From Mesorhizobium sp. Root554 (GTDB taxonomy: Bacteria > Pseudomonadota > Alphaproteobacteria > Rhizobiales > Rhizobiaceae): a stretch of 64,000 nt of DNA. This document shows positions 46,772 through 55,901 of this stretch, one piece after another. A program made the position numbers and the translations under genes. Below the pieces are notes generated by a model. The model saw only the letters and a program-made list of their open reading frames with translations, was not told the origin of the DNA and searched no databases. Positions within the stretch are counted from its first letter, which is position 1. Every line of letters starts with the position of its first letter. The stretch covers positions 3,451,697 to 3,515,696 of the forward strand of contig NZ_LMGA01000001.1 of the NCBI RefSeq assembly GCF_001427025.1. Reading direction: 5' to 3'.

Positions 46772-47242
46772 TCAAGCGGCCGGCGCGGAACCGTCTTCGT
46801 CCCCGTGCCTCAGCAGCCGGCGCAGCATCGGTTCGATGCGGTCTAGTTCGTCGAGATGGGCGGCCGAAAGGTCGGCCAGGTGTTCCTCCGCGCGCGGCGT
46901 GAGGTTCAGCACGACGCGGCGGTGGTCGGCCTTGTCCTGATCCCTGGTGATCAGGCCTGCCTCGCAGATGCGGTCGACCAGCTCGACCGCGCTGTGGTGG
47001 CGGATGCGCAGGCGCTCCGCCAGCTTGCCCACCGTGACCGGACCCCCGCCGGGATACCCCTTGATCGCCAGCAGCGCCTGGTGGTGGCGTGGGGTCAGGC
47101 CGGCAAGCCTGGCCTTTTCCTGGCTGAACTCCAGGAAGAGCCGGATCAGATGCCGGAATTCCGACAGCCTTTCGTAATCCGATTGCCGGATGGCCGGCCG
47201 TTTCCTCGAAGGTCTGTCATTCGGGTCCGGTGTATCCGTCAT
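46772..47242 (-). CDS. MarR-family transcriptional regulator
   Basis: 156 residues with a winged helix-turn-helix typical of MarR: LTPRHHQALLAIKGYPG, VGKLAERLRIRHHSAVELVD and the wing LITRDQDKADHRRVVLNLT. The ClC gene starts divergently 126 bases away and a 19-base perfect dyad lies between them, so it probably represses itself and ClC. The ligand is unknown; halides, weak acids or phenolics are guesses. It ends 105 bases before the antitoxin start. Confidence 0.9.
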   Translation of the reverse strand: MTDTPDPNDRPSRKRPAIRQSDYERLSEFRHLIRLFLEFSQEKARLAGLTPRHHQALLAIKGYPGGGPVTVGKLAERLRIRHHSAVELVDRICEAGLITRDQDKADHRRVVLNLTPRAEEHLADLSAAHLDELDRIEPMLRRLLRHGDEDGSAPAA

Positions 47243-47276
47243 GGCGATTTCCTCGGCAACAAGAGGCTTGAGAATT

Positions 47277-47295
47277 TATATCGTGTTACGATATA
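47277..47295. promoter_or_regulatory. MarR operator candidate
   Basis: TATATCGT, GTT, ACGATATA is a perfect 8-base inverted repeat with a 3-base centre, located 35 bases before the marR start and about 75 bases before the ClC start. Confidence 0.7.
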
Positions 47296-47368
47296 GGTCT
47301 ACCGCAATGGGCGCGATGCCCGACACCAAACATATGGCCGTTGCGCCTCGAGTAAGAAAGCGGTTTCC

Positions 47369-49147
47369 ATGCAGTCCGGACAATTCAGCCATCGCCGGCT
47401 CGGCGATTTCACGACCGACGCCCGTGTCCTGTTCATCGCCGCCATTGCGGTGGTGGTGGCGTCGGTCGCTCTGGTCGCTGGCATCATTCTGTTGAAGCTC
47501 ATCCAGCTGGCGACCAACATCGCCTATTTCGGGCAGTTCGATTTTTCCGACCTGAAGCCGGGCGACAACCATCTCGGCTATGCAGCCGTACTTATTCCGG
47601 TGATCGGAGCGCTGATCATCGGCCTCATGGCGCGCTTCGGCAGCGAGAAGATCAGGGGCCATGGCATTCCCGAAGCCATCGAGGCGATCCTGCTCGGACG
47701 TTCGCGGCTCGACGCCAAGGTCGCCGTGCTGAAGCCGCTTTCCTCGGCGATCTCGATCGGCACCGGCGGACCCTTCGGCGCGGAAGGCCCGATCATCATG
47801 ACGGGCGGCGCCATCGGCTCGCTGATCGCGCAGTTGCTGCCGGTCAGCGACAATGAGCGCAAGACCCTGCTGGTGGCGGGCGCTGCGGCCGGCATGACTA
47901 CTGTCTTCGGCACGCCGATCGCCGCCATCATGCTGGCGGTCGAACTGCTCCTGTTCGAGTGGACGCCGCGCAGCTTCATTCCCGTCGCGGTTGCGGCCAT
48001 CGTGGCAGAGGTGGAGCGCACCCTGCTGCACATGCCGGCGCCCCTGTTTCCCTTCGCCGGCAGCATCGACGTCTCGCTCGCCGCCTTGGGCGGCTGGGTC
48101 GCCATCGGCGCCGCCGCCGGCCTGCTGTCGACGCTGCTGACGCAGATGGTCTATGCCTGCGAGGATGCGTTCCTGAAATTGCCGATCCACTGGATGTGGT
48201 GGCCCATGCTGGGCGGCCTCGTTGTTGGCATCGGCGGCCTGATCGAGCCAGATGCGCTGGGCGTCGGTTACGATAACATTTCGAGGCTTCTGGAGGGCAA
48301 TACGCTGGTCGCGGCAGCGCTCATGCTGCTGGTGGTCAAGGCCATCATCTGGTCGGTGGCGCTCGGTTCGGGAACCTCGGGCGGCGTGCTGGCGCCTTTG
48401 CTGATCCTTGGCGGCGCCATGGGCGCCATGCTTTCGGGCTTCCTGCCCGCGGCCGATCCCGGCCTGTGGGCGCTGCTGGCGATGTCCGCCACCATGGGTG
48501 GCACCATGCGCGCGCCGCTGACGGCAACCTTCTTCGCCGTCGAACTGACCGGCAACACGCACATACTGGTGCCGTTGATCGCCGCTTGCGCGACCGCTCA
48601 TGCGGTCACGGTATTGGTGATGAAGCGATCCATCCTGACCGAGAAAGTGGCGCGGCGAGGTCATCATCTGGTGCGGGAATACCGCGTCGATCCCTTCGCG
48701 CTGACGCGCGTCAGCGAAGTGATGACGGCCAAGGTGCAGACGGTTCCAGGCTCCATGACGCTTCACGGCGCGGCGCTGTTCCTGACTGCGCCGGATACGT
48801 CGCATCCGAGTTTTCCGGTCGTCGATGACGTCGGCCGCGTGCTCGGCCTGATCGATCCGCCGGCCATCCTGCGCTGGCGCCGCAACGGCCGGCACCGCAC
48901 GACGACGCTTGCCGAACTGCTTGCCGGCAGCAAGATCATGCTGGCCCATCCGGATGAATATCTCGAGGCGCTTTCGGACAAGCTGCTGACGGCGAATGTC
49001 TCGCACCTGCCCGTGGTGTCGCGGGACGATTCCAGGTTGGTCGGCTATATCGGCTGGAAGGACCTGATGCGGGTCCGGTCCCGCCAGCATGAGGCGGAGA
49101 CCAGCCGTTCGGCGCTGCTCAGCTTCAGAAACCGGAAGGCTGGATAG
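47369..49147 (+). CDS. ClC-family chloride channel/antiporter with CBS domains
   Basis: 592 residues: a ClC membrane part (about 20-430) and a C-terminal CBS pair (about 445-575, VSEVMTAKVQTVPGSM and LTANVSHLPVVSRDDS). The gating glutamate is present, E139 in GTGGPFGAEGP, as in chloride/proton antiporters. The first anion-binding loop reads RGHGIPEA, with His where E. coli ClC has Ser; that residue affects anion choice. It could serve acid resistance, or export of another anion. The tail after the CBS domains is short. It faces a MarR gene across a shared operator. Confidence 0.92.
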   Translation: MQSGQFSHRRLGDFTTDARVLFIAAIAVVVASVALVAGIILLKLIQLATNIAYFGQFDFSDLKPGDNHLGYAAVLIPVIGALIIGLMARFGSEKIRGHGIPEAIEAILLGRSRLDAKVAVLKPLSSAISIGTGGPFGAEGPIIMTGGAIGSLIAQLLPVSDNERKTLLVAGAAAGMTTVFGTPIAAIMLAVELLLFEWTPRSFIPVAVAAIVAEVERTLLHMPAPLFPFAGSIDVSLAALGGWVAIGAAAGLLSTLLTQMVYACEDAFLKLPIHWMWWPMLGGLVVGIGGLIEPDALGVGYDNISRLLEGNTLVAAALMLLVVKAIIWSVALGSGTSGGVLAPLLILGGAMGAMLSGFLPAADPGLWALLAMSATMGGTMRAPLTATFFAVELTGNTHILVPLIAACATAHAVTVLVMKRSILTEKVARRGHHLVREYRVDPFALTRVSEVMTAKVQTVPGSMTLHGAALFLTAPDTSHPSFPVVDDVGRVLGLIDPPAILRWRRNGRHRTTTLAELLAGSKIMLAHPDEYLEALSDKLLTANVSHLPVVSRDDSRLVGYIGWKDLMRVRSRQHEAETSRSALLSFRNRKAG

Positions 49148-49266
49148 ACATCGGGCGACAATAGCTGGCCTTAGGCGGTCAAGACGTGGAAAGAATTAAG
49201 ACATCAGCGCTCCGATGGAGAAGCCAAGCGCGACCGGCTCTCCGGTCTGCTGCGTGGAAAGGGAAG

Positions 49267-49312
49267 TGGTGCCGCTTAGGTGACTCGAACACCTGACCCC
49301 ATCATTACGAAT
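49267..49312 (-). other. Attachment-site junction: 3' half of tRNA-Thr(CGT)
   Basis: Read on the minus strand, these 46 bases are the 3' half of a tRNA-Thr from the anticodon loop (TTCGTAA, anticodon CGT) through the T-arm (AGGTG-TTCGAGT-CACCT) and acceptor strand AAGCGGC to ACCA. The matching 5' half (acceptor GCCGCTT and D-arm) is absent to the right, so this is not a working gene. It is what remains at one end when an element inserts in a tRNA gene. The intact tRNA-Thr should lie at the other end, beyond 64000. Confidence 0.75.
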
Positions 49313-49324
49313 TGTTTTTCGTAA
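49305..49324. repeat. 7-6-7 inverted repeat at the tRNA junction (candidate recombination core)
   Basis: TTACGAA, six bases TTGTTT, TTCGTAA. The left arm is exactly the anticodon-loop heptamer of the tRNA. Two inverted 7-base arms around a 6-base centre fit a tyrosine-recombinase core with its crossover region. Confidence 0.6.
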
Positions 49325-49875
49325 CAATATCAGATGCTTAGACGCTCTACGAAATCGTTGGACCCTACTGGACAAGCCATTGGCCGGAATCCACTTTCAG
49401 GAGTTGAGCGATAGCATGGGGTATCACCCTGTTGCCACCCCTTTGATCCCGCGACACTACTAGAAGCCTACAGTTCGCGGTTGGCCCTACTAATCGGCAC
49501 CGCACCCGCCGGACCTCCCCCCATCAACGGCACTGACAGTTTGGGCCGGGAGCGGGAGTCCGTGGGCGTCGGGATGTCCCGGTTTGTGCGGATTCTTGAT
49601 CTTGGGGGCTGGTTGCCCAAGGTCGTGAGGTCCGATTGCGAAAGAACCACTTGCCGTCGCAGCCTGCTTTGAACATGTAAGAATCTCTTACACGTTGCCA
49701 AACGGGCATTTCCAAGGGGGAGTTGTTGCATGCCGTGCAACAGCTGGTGTGATGCTCTTTCTCCATCGAAGGCGACGGCGGGGAGTTGAGGGTGGCGATT
49801 TTAGTGGATTGCGAGCAAGTCATTTGCGATAGACGCGTGAATACTTTTCAAGACGTTGTGGCGCTGGGGGGCGAT
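49325..49875. other. Non-coding left edge of the integrative element
   Basis: About 550 bases between the tRNA remnant and the DUF262 gene hold no supportable gene. One clear site is TGTAAGA, ATC, TCTTACA (49676-49692), a perfect 7-base dyad about 185 bases before the DUF262 start, which may be an operator. Confidence 0.55.
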
Positions 49876-51789
49876 ATGAAGCCGGATAAACTTTCCATCC
49901 ATGACCTATTTCAGAAAGAACGCAGATACACCGTTCCGCTCTACCAGCGCGCATATGTCTGGAACGAGGATGAACAGTGGCAGCCCCTCTGGGATGATAT
50001 CGAGCGGCAGGCGGACGCGTGTCTTGCGGCCGACAATGGCGTTCCACGTCGGTCGCACTTCCTCGGTGCAGTTGTCCTAAATGTCCAAAAAATCGTGGGG
50101 AGCGCGGTCGCCCGGTCGGAGGTCATTGATGGGCAGCAGCGGCTAACGACATTGCAGGTTTTCGTGGCAGCCCTTCGCGATTTCGCTGATTCCGCAGGAT
50201 CGGTGCATGCGAACAAGCTCAAACGCCTGACGATCAACGAGGATGAGAAGCCCGGCTCAGAGAGCAGCTTTAAGGTTTGGCCTACGAATGCTGATCGACC
50301 ACTGTTCCGATCGATAATGATGGCAGGCGGGACCGAAGCCTTGCTCAAGCAGCACGGCTTGACCCAAAAGAGCGAATTGCCGCGATTGATCGGTGCCTAT
50401 TCGTTTTTTCGACGCCAAGTGGAAAATTACGCGGCGGCCTCCGATGCGGAAGAAAGAGACAGGCGTATTTTCGGGCTACTGCAAGCGCTGAGAACGGGAT
50501 TGCAGCTTGTTGTCATAGAACTCGAAGAAAACGATGACCCACAAATCATCTTCGAAACGCTGAATGCGCGCGGCCAACCGCTGTTGCCGTCCGATCTAAT
50601 CCGCAACACAATCTTTCATCAGGCGTCAGTTGATCCTGCACACAGCAGCAATCCGAACTATGCCGACGAATTGTATGAGACCTATTGGCGATCCTTCGAC
50701 AACGATCGAACCCTTGTGTCCGTCAATGGCGAAGATAGGTATTGGCACACACCTGAACGGCAGGGCCGACTGACGAGGCCGCGCATTGACCTCTTCATTT
50801 TCCATTTCCTCGTGATGCAGACTGGACGTGAGCTTTCCATAGGTCACATTTTCCAAGAGTTCCGCGATTGGCGCGACCAGTCAGGCCAGACCCTGGAAGG
50901 TTTTCTGGACGAGTTAAAGCGCTACGCGGTCATTTTTCGAGGTTTGATTTCGCCCAATGGCACAGATCAGGTCTCGATTTTTGCGGGGAGATTGCGGTCT
51001 CTCGATACGAGCACCGTCTATCCGCTACTGCTTTATGTTCTTGGGCTGCCAATCGAAAAGTTGACCCTTGCTGACCGCAATCAGATTGTTTCGGATATCG
51101 AATGCTGGATGATACGGCGCTTTGTCTGCCAACTCACGAACAAGAACTACAATAAGTTCTTTGTTTCGCTCCTTGCTAAGGTCAGAGAAGTTGCCCTTGC
51201 GGCAGCGGTCAGCGCTGACGACAAACCTACCAGTGAAAAACTGGCTTCTACCGTACGCGAGGAGCTAACGAGGTCAGACGACGTAACCGTGCGTTGGCCG
51301 AATGATACCGAGTTCGAAAAAGGCTGGCTAGAGAAGCCGACTTATGTGAAATCCCGGCCAGATCGAGCAGTCATGCTATTGACGGCCATCGACAACGCGA
51401 TGCGCACCAACAAGAACGAATACAAGCATGCCCCTGAAGACGTCAGCGTAGAGCATTTGCTGCCTCAGCAAGGAAGCATAATTGACTATCCGTATCCAGC
51501 CGAACCGACCGAAACTGACGGGCTGACGCCTGCTGCGAGGCGGCAAAACATCATACATACTGTCGGCAATCTGACCTTGTTAACCCAAGCGCTTAACTCG
51601 TCCGTCAGCAACGGACCCTTTATGAAGAAGCGGCCAGCAATAGCGGCGAACAGCGAGCTTCGCCTGAACGCCCGGTTTCAGGATCACGAAATCACGCAAT
51701 GGCTGGAGCCTGAAATCACCGAGAGGGGGCGTGATCTTTTCGTTTATGCGAAGGGGCTCTGGCCCTTCCCTACTTCATCGGGCAACTGA
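49876..51789 (+). CDS. DUF262/DUF1524 (GmrSD-like) protein, probable defence nuclease
   Basis: 637 residues from ATG 49876 (MKPDKLSIHDLFQKERRY), with a G-rich ribosome site just upstream. The N-terminal DUF262 part has YQRAYVW (23-29) and the nucleotide-binding motif IDGQQR (84-89). The C-terminal DUF1524 part has the HNH-like VEHLLPQQ (H527) and NLTLLTQALNSSVSN (from 565). The same pair in GmrSD and relatives cuts DNA with modified bases, driven by NTP hydrolysis. Codon use is less GC-rich than in the core genes. It lies beside a type I R-M operon on the same element and converges on it. Confidence 0.88.
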   Translation: MKPDKLSIHDLFQKERRYTVPLYQRAYVWNEDEQWQPLWDDIERQADACLAADNGVPRRSHFLGAVVLNVQKIVGSAVARSEVIDGQQRLTTLQVFVAALRDFADSAGSVHANKLKRLTINEDEKPGSESSFKVWPTNADRPLFRSIMMAGGTEALLKQHGLTQKSELPRLIGAYSFFRRQVENYAAASDAEERDRRIFGLLQALRTGLQLVVIELEENDDPQIIFETLNARGQPLLPSDLIRNTIFHQASVDPAHSSNPNYADELYETYWRSFDNDRTLVSVNGEDRYWHTPERQGRLTRPRIDLFIFHFLVMQTGRELSIGHIFQEFRDWRDQSGQTLEGFLDELKRYAVIFRGLISPNGTDQVSIFAGRLRSLDTSTVYPLLLYVLGLPIEKLTLADRNQIVSDIECWMIRRFVCQLTNKNYNKFFVSLLAKVREVALAAAVSADDKPTSEKLASTVREELTRSDDVTVRWPNDTEFEKGWLEKPTYVKSRPDRAVMLLTAIDNAMRTNKNEYKHAPEDVSVEHLLPQQGSIIDYPYPAEPTETDGLTPAARRQNIIHTVGNLTLLTQALNSSVSNGPFMKKRPAIAANSELRLNARFQDHEITQWLEPEITERGRDLFVYAKGLWPFPTSSGN

Positions 51790-51902
51790 TTTAAGTGCTT
51801 GATGCTGTCCGCGCGGCGGGCCTCAAGCCCGTCAACAGGCGAGGCAGATTGCATCCGTGCGGGCGGTTGGCATGCCGCCTTTTTGAGTCAAATCAAGACC
51901 CT

Positions 51903-52226
51903 TTACAGGGCCACCGGTCGATAAATCGACTCCGGCGATATCAAACTTGGAGCGGTAATACCCTTGTCTGGGTTTGACATTCGCAGACCGTATCCCTTTT
52001 CCAGCCACGGCAAGATATCCGTCTCCTTGGCCACCCGGACGTAGTCGTCCTCAAAACGGGTTTTCGATACGACGTAGCTGCCGTCTTCGTGCTTGTGGGG
52101 GAGGAGAAGCTCTCCCACATTTGCGCCCCGGCTGACGAAGGCATGCAGATGGTGTTTCGGCAATTGGCTGTCCCATTCTTTGCGGTTGTCCCGGTCACCA
52201 AATGAACTGGTGCCCCATTCGATCAA
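51903..52226 (-). CDS. Small protein of unknown function at the end of the hsd operon
   Basis: 107 residues from ATG 52226, which overlaps the metallopeptidase gene by 32 bases; an internal TTG start is possible. I do not recognise a family. The sequence has HHLHAFVSRGANVGELLLP, then TRFEDDYVRVAKETDILPWL, and no membrane segment. It might be a small adaptor acting with the operon's restriction or peptidase proteins, but nothing in it proves this. It ends 113 bases from the convergent DUF262 stop. Confidence 0.55.
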   Translation of the reverse strand: MIEWGTSSFGDRDNRKEWDSQLPKHHLHAFVSRGANVGELLLPHKHEDGSYVVSKTRFEDDYVRVAKETDILPWLEKGYGLRMSNPDKGITAPSLISPESIYRPVAL

Positions 52227-52935
52227 GTCTTCTTAGACGATCTTCGTAGTCCGGCATGATCGTTTCCAACGAGCGCCAAAATCGCCGTGAATGATTGTGC
52301 TCAAGAACGTGGCAAGCCTCATGGGCAATAACGTAATCAACCAGTGGCATTGGTGCCATGACCAAGCGCCAGTTTAAGCGTATGCGCCCCCGTGCATCGC
52401 AACTTCCCCAGCGCTTCGACTGGTCAACGACTTTGACGGTCGGTGTCGGAATGCCAAGCGTCTCTGCGATCATTCGCGCACGGACAGGAAAATGCTGGAT
52501 CGCATGGGCACGATACCAGTGTCTGAGACCGCTGCGGACAGCAGCGCGTTGAACGGATGCATGACCATTTGGCAGTACCGGCGCGACGAGCGTTGAACCC
52601 CTCGCGGCAATTCGGGTCACAACGGCAGTTTCGTCGGGAATGAGCTTCAAGCGATACTGACGGCCCAGATAGTGGAAGGTCTCGCCACTCACAAATTCCT
52701 TTGCGACCGGCTGCCCGCCAAGCTCTCTGCACGCCGCCTGTTTGCGAAGCAGCCAAGCGCCTTTCTTGCGAACGATGCCAAGGACGCGATCATCATCCAG
52801 GTCCGAGGGTGCGAGGACGCGCACCCCATCAAAGCCAACCGATATCGCTACGGTTTTACGGCGCGATGTCCGCTCAATGAGGAATGCAAACGTTTCGCCG
52901 CCAAAGACGATGGAATGATGAGCCGCGTCCGTCAT
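52195..52935 (-). CDS. YgjP-type (COG1451/M48-like) zinc metallopeptidase in the hsd operon
   Basis: 246 residues. The zinc motif is HEACHVLEHNHSRRFW (HExxH with a third His three residues beyond the glutamate-side helix), and the preceding WGSCDARGRIRLNWRLVMAP is the standard signature of the YgjP family. Proteins of this family are often found beside type I restriction genes, and a role in removing the restriction subunit has been proposed, but the substrate is not known here. Its ATG overlaps the hsdR stop by 4 bases, so translation is coupled to HsdR. Confidence 0.9.
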   Translation of the reverse strand: MTDAAHHSIVFGGETFAFLIERTSRRKTVAISVGFDGVRVLAPSDLDDDRVLGIVRKKGAWLLRKQAACRELGGQPVAKEFVSGETFHYLGRQYRLKLIPDETAVVTRIAARGSTLVAPVLPNGHASVQRAAVRSGLRHWYRAHAIQHFPVRARMIAETLGIPTPTVKVVDQSKRWGSCDARGRIRLNWRLVMAPMPLVDYVIAHEACHVLEHNHSRRFWRSLETIMPDYEDRLRRLDRMGHQFIW

Positions 52936-55901
52936 CCCGCATACCGCGCGCGGGCGACATCCATAATCTTTGCCGTCGTGGCTTCGACCTTGTGCGCATC
53001 CAATCCCAAGCTGCGCAAATGCTCCTTGATGGATCGGCGCATCTGTCGTTGCACGTCCTCCTTATGATGCCAGTCAACGACCTCGGCATATTCCTCGAGC
53101 GCCTTGGTGATACCAGCAGCGCTCCGGGAGCGCTCAGCATCTGGCAGGTCGGTGTCAATGAAGGGCAGGATGGCGACAGCCGTTCCGGTGAGGCCGTCGC
53201 TCCTGCCCGCCACGCCCGAACGAATATCTGCGGCTTGCCCCACCATCGCTTCAAGCTGGGTCAACGCGCTGGCGGCGGAAACGCGAGCCTCCCGCCTGTC
53301 GTTGACGATCCTCTCTAGCTGTTCCCAGAGAGAAGCGTATGCCGTGGGATTTTCGTCGCGGTGGACGTGGATTTCTTGGCGGATGGCGTGCTCAATCTCA
53401 GCCGCCTTTGCATCACTCGACCGAAGGCTTTCCAGATGCGGACGGAAGGCAGGGTCGAGGATGTCAAACTTCACCAGCAACTGTTCGACGCCCGTCACCG
53501 AGAGATGGCTGGTGATTATCTCGCCGACTTTCGCGCCGTAGTCTTTGGGGTCAAACGGCTCCTCGTGATAGGCGCGGCGCGCAAGAACACGAATACGCGC
53601 GAGCCACTTCAAATCCGAGGGATAGGGCTCTTCCAATGCCTTTGGGTCCGGCAAGACCATGTCCATGGCTTCGGCGAAACGCAGGAAGTCGAGTTCGAAT
53701 TTGGCCCGGATATCGTCTGGACGCAGCAGTTCGACGCATGCGCCATCATCCTGACGGTCCATTCCTTCGAGCAGACGAATAGCCGCACGATGGCGACTTT
53801 CCAGAAGCTGAATTTTCTCGGACAGGGGGCGCAAAGCACTCGCTATGCCGTCCTCGTCAGAGAACATATCCAACGCATCCGAAATACGCCGATTGTCGCC
53901 CCAATAGTCGACGACCAACCCATAGGTCTTGCCATCCGCGGTGCGGTTCACGCGGGCGATGGCCTGCAAAAGCGTATGCTCCCGCAGAGGTGCATCGAGA
54001 TACAAAACCTGTTCTACCGGCGCGTCAAAGCCGGTCAGCAGCATGTCGCACACGACCAATATTCTCAGCGGGTCATCGCGCTTCTTGAACCGGCCAATCA
54101 AGGTATCGCGGTCGCGCTTGGATATGTGATGCGCCTGCAACCGGGCGCTGTCGTTGTTGGACGCGGACATGATCAGCGCGCATTCGGGCGCACCAAGCTG
54201 CCGCAAAGCTTCGACGTAGGTCACGGCGACGTCTCGGCTGACCGTCACTATTTGGGCTTTGAAACCATTCGGTTCGATAGTGCTTCGATAATGAGCGAGA
54301 ATATCCCCAGCGATGGCCTCTACACGAACTGGCGCTCCGGCCAGTTTCTCTTGAAGTCGCATGCCGCGCTTCAGCTTCTCAATCTCGTCGTCTGACAGTT
54401 CCGGGAACGTGGCCCGAATATCCCGTTCGAGATCGCGCCCATCGATCCGAAGTTGCGCATCGCGCATCTCGTAGTAGATCGGGACGGTCGCTCCATCCTT
54501 CACAGCCTGGTCGATCAGGTAGCGGTGCAGGTAATCGCCGAACACCTCACGGGTGCTACGGTCCTTCTTGTCGATGGGCGTGCCGGTGAAGGCGATCATG
54601 CAGGCGTTGGGCAGTCCTGCGCGCATCCGGGCGGCGAGCGCGCCATATTGCGTCCGGTGGGCTTCATCGACCATTACGAAGACATTCCGCGCCTTGGAGA
54701 TGACCGACGAGCGTTTCGGCACGGCGCTGTGAAACTTATGGACGGTCGTCAGAACGGTCGTTCCAGCGCCACCGGACAAAGCTTTGCGGAGCGCGTCTCC
54801 GCTTTCGGCCTGTATGGGGTTGGCAAAGCCTGAGCGCTGGAATTGTCCGGTGATCTGGTCGTCAAGGTCGTTTCGATCGGTGACGATAACAATCGTAGGA
54901 TTTTCGGCTTCGGGCAGGCGACGTAACTTGGTCGCAAGAAACACCATCGTCAGCGATTTACCGGAGCCTTGGGTATGGTGGATGACGCCGCCACGGCGCT
55001 GCGGATTGGGTGCGGTCCGGATGCGCTCAATCGCCTTGCCGACGGCAACGAATTGCTGATAGCGCGCCAGCTTCTTGATGCGCCGCCCGTCGATGGTTTC
55101 GAACATCACGAAGTTGCGGATGAGATCGAGCAGATTGGCAGGTGCGAGAAGCCCTGCAAGCAAGATGTCCTGCCCGGTTGGCGTTCGACCCAATTGAGCA
55201 GCGAGCGCGTCGAGCGTAAGTGGATAGGGGTCTTTCCATTCGGCCCATTGGCGAGCGGGCGTCAGCGTCGTGCCGTACTTTGCTACGTCGCGCGCCAGAG
55301 CGATAGAAACCTGCGCCGTCTCGAACAGGCGGGGAGCGCCAAGCCCGGCGAATTCATCGCGGCTTTCATAACGGCGGAACTGACGGATCGCCTCGCCCAT
55401 CGGATCGGCCAATAACGGCGATTTGCATTCGATAGCAGCGAGAGGAAGGCCGTTCACGTAAACGACGATATCGGGAATGATGTCCTGCCGCGCGCCCTTG
55501 ATCGCGACTTGCCGCGCGAACTCGAACATATTGGCGGACGGGTTATCGAAATCGAAAAACCGCACATTGCGGTCCTGCCGCCTGCCATCTTCAGTATGGG
55601 GGGCAGTCACGCCATAGGTGAGGGCCGTATAGGCGCTTTCATTGGCCTCCATCACATCGACGGCTGTAACGCGCGTGACGGCCGCAACGGCGCGGCGAAC
55701 GCCATCCTCGCCAAGCCAAGGGTTAAGGCGCTTCAGGCATTCTGAAAGGCGAACCGTCAGAACCGGTTCGGTTGCCAGCCCGTCGCGTAACCGCCGCACC
55801 TCTTCTGGAACCAAGAGCTTATAATCGAACAGAACACGCAGCAGATCGACCGCGGGTTCCTCCACCCATTCGCGCTCAAGCTGTTTGCTGGTGTCGCTCA
55901 T
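52932..55901 (-). CDS. hsdR: Type I restriction endonuclease subunit R
   Basis: 989 residues. A PD-(D/E)xK nuclease domain has D144 and E158-C-K160 (IIPDIVVY, AAIECKSPL). The translocase has Walker A HTQGSGKSL (309-317) and the DEAH box VDEAHRTQYG (411-420), then FTGTP and the later helicase motif QAIARVNR. It cuts unmodified DNA after ATP-driven translocation. The ATG overlaps the hsdS stop by 4 bases. The sequence looks intact. Confidence 0.96.
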   Translation of the reverse strand: MSDTSKQLEREWVEEPAVDLLRVLFDYKLLVPEEVRRLRDGLATEPVLTVRLSECLKRLNPWLGEDGVRRAVAAVTRVTAVDVMEANESAYTALTYGVTAPHTEDGRRQDRNVRFFDFDNPSANMFEFARQVAIKGARQDIIPDIVVYVNGLPLAAIECKSPLLADPMGEAIRQFRRYESRDEFAGLGAPRLFETAQVSIALARDVAKYGTTLTPARQWAEWKDPYPLTLDALAAQLGRTPTGQDILLAGLLAPANLLDLIRNFVMFETIDGRRIKKLARYQQFVAVGKAIERIRTAPNPQRRGGVIHHTQGSGKSLTMVFLATKLRRLPEAENPTIVIVTDRNDLDDQITGQFQRSGFANPIQAESGDALRKALSGGAGTTVLTTVHKFHSAVPKRSSVISKARNVFVMVDEAHRTQYGALAARMRAGLPNACMIAFTGTPIDKKDRSTREVFGDYLHRYLIDQAVKDGATVPIYYEMRDAQLRIDGRDLERDIRATFPELSDDEIEKLKRGMRLQEKLAGAPVRVEAIAGDILAHYRSTIEPNGFKAQIVTVSRDVAVTYVEALRQLGAPECALIMSASNNDSARLQAHHISKRDRDTLIGRFKKRDDPLRILVVCDMLLTGFDAPVEQVLYLDAPLREHTLLQAIARVNRTADGKTYGLVVDYWGDNRRISDALDMFSDEDGIASALRPLSEKIQLLESRHRAAIRLLEGMDRQDDGACVELLRPDDIRAKFELDFLRFAEAMDMVLPDPKALEEPYPSDLKWLARIRVLARRAYHEEPFDPKDYGAKVGEIITSHLSVTGVEQLLVKFDILDPAFRPHLESLRSSDAKAAEIEHAIRQEIHVHRDENPTAYASLWEQLERIVNDRREARVSAASALTQLEAMVGQAADIRSGVAGRSDGLTGTAVAILPFIDTDLPDAERSRSAAGITKALEEYAEVVDWHHKEDVQRQMRRSIKEHLRSLGLDAHKVEATTAKIMDVARARYAG

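Noticed and set aside
47276-49090. A 604-codon minus-strand open frame across the ClC gene
   Set aside because: It is antisense to the ClC membrane and CBS domains and has the same polar, repeat-like composition as other shadow frames.
49267-49350. A complete tRNA gene
   Set aside because: The 3' half is perfect but the 5' acceptor strand and D-arm are missing. The GTAGAGC found 30-40 bases away is too short and too far to rebuild a cloverleaf.
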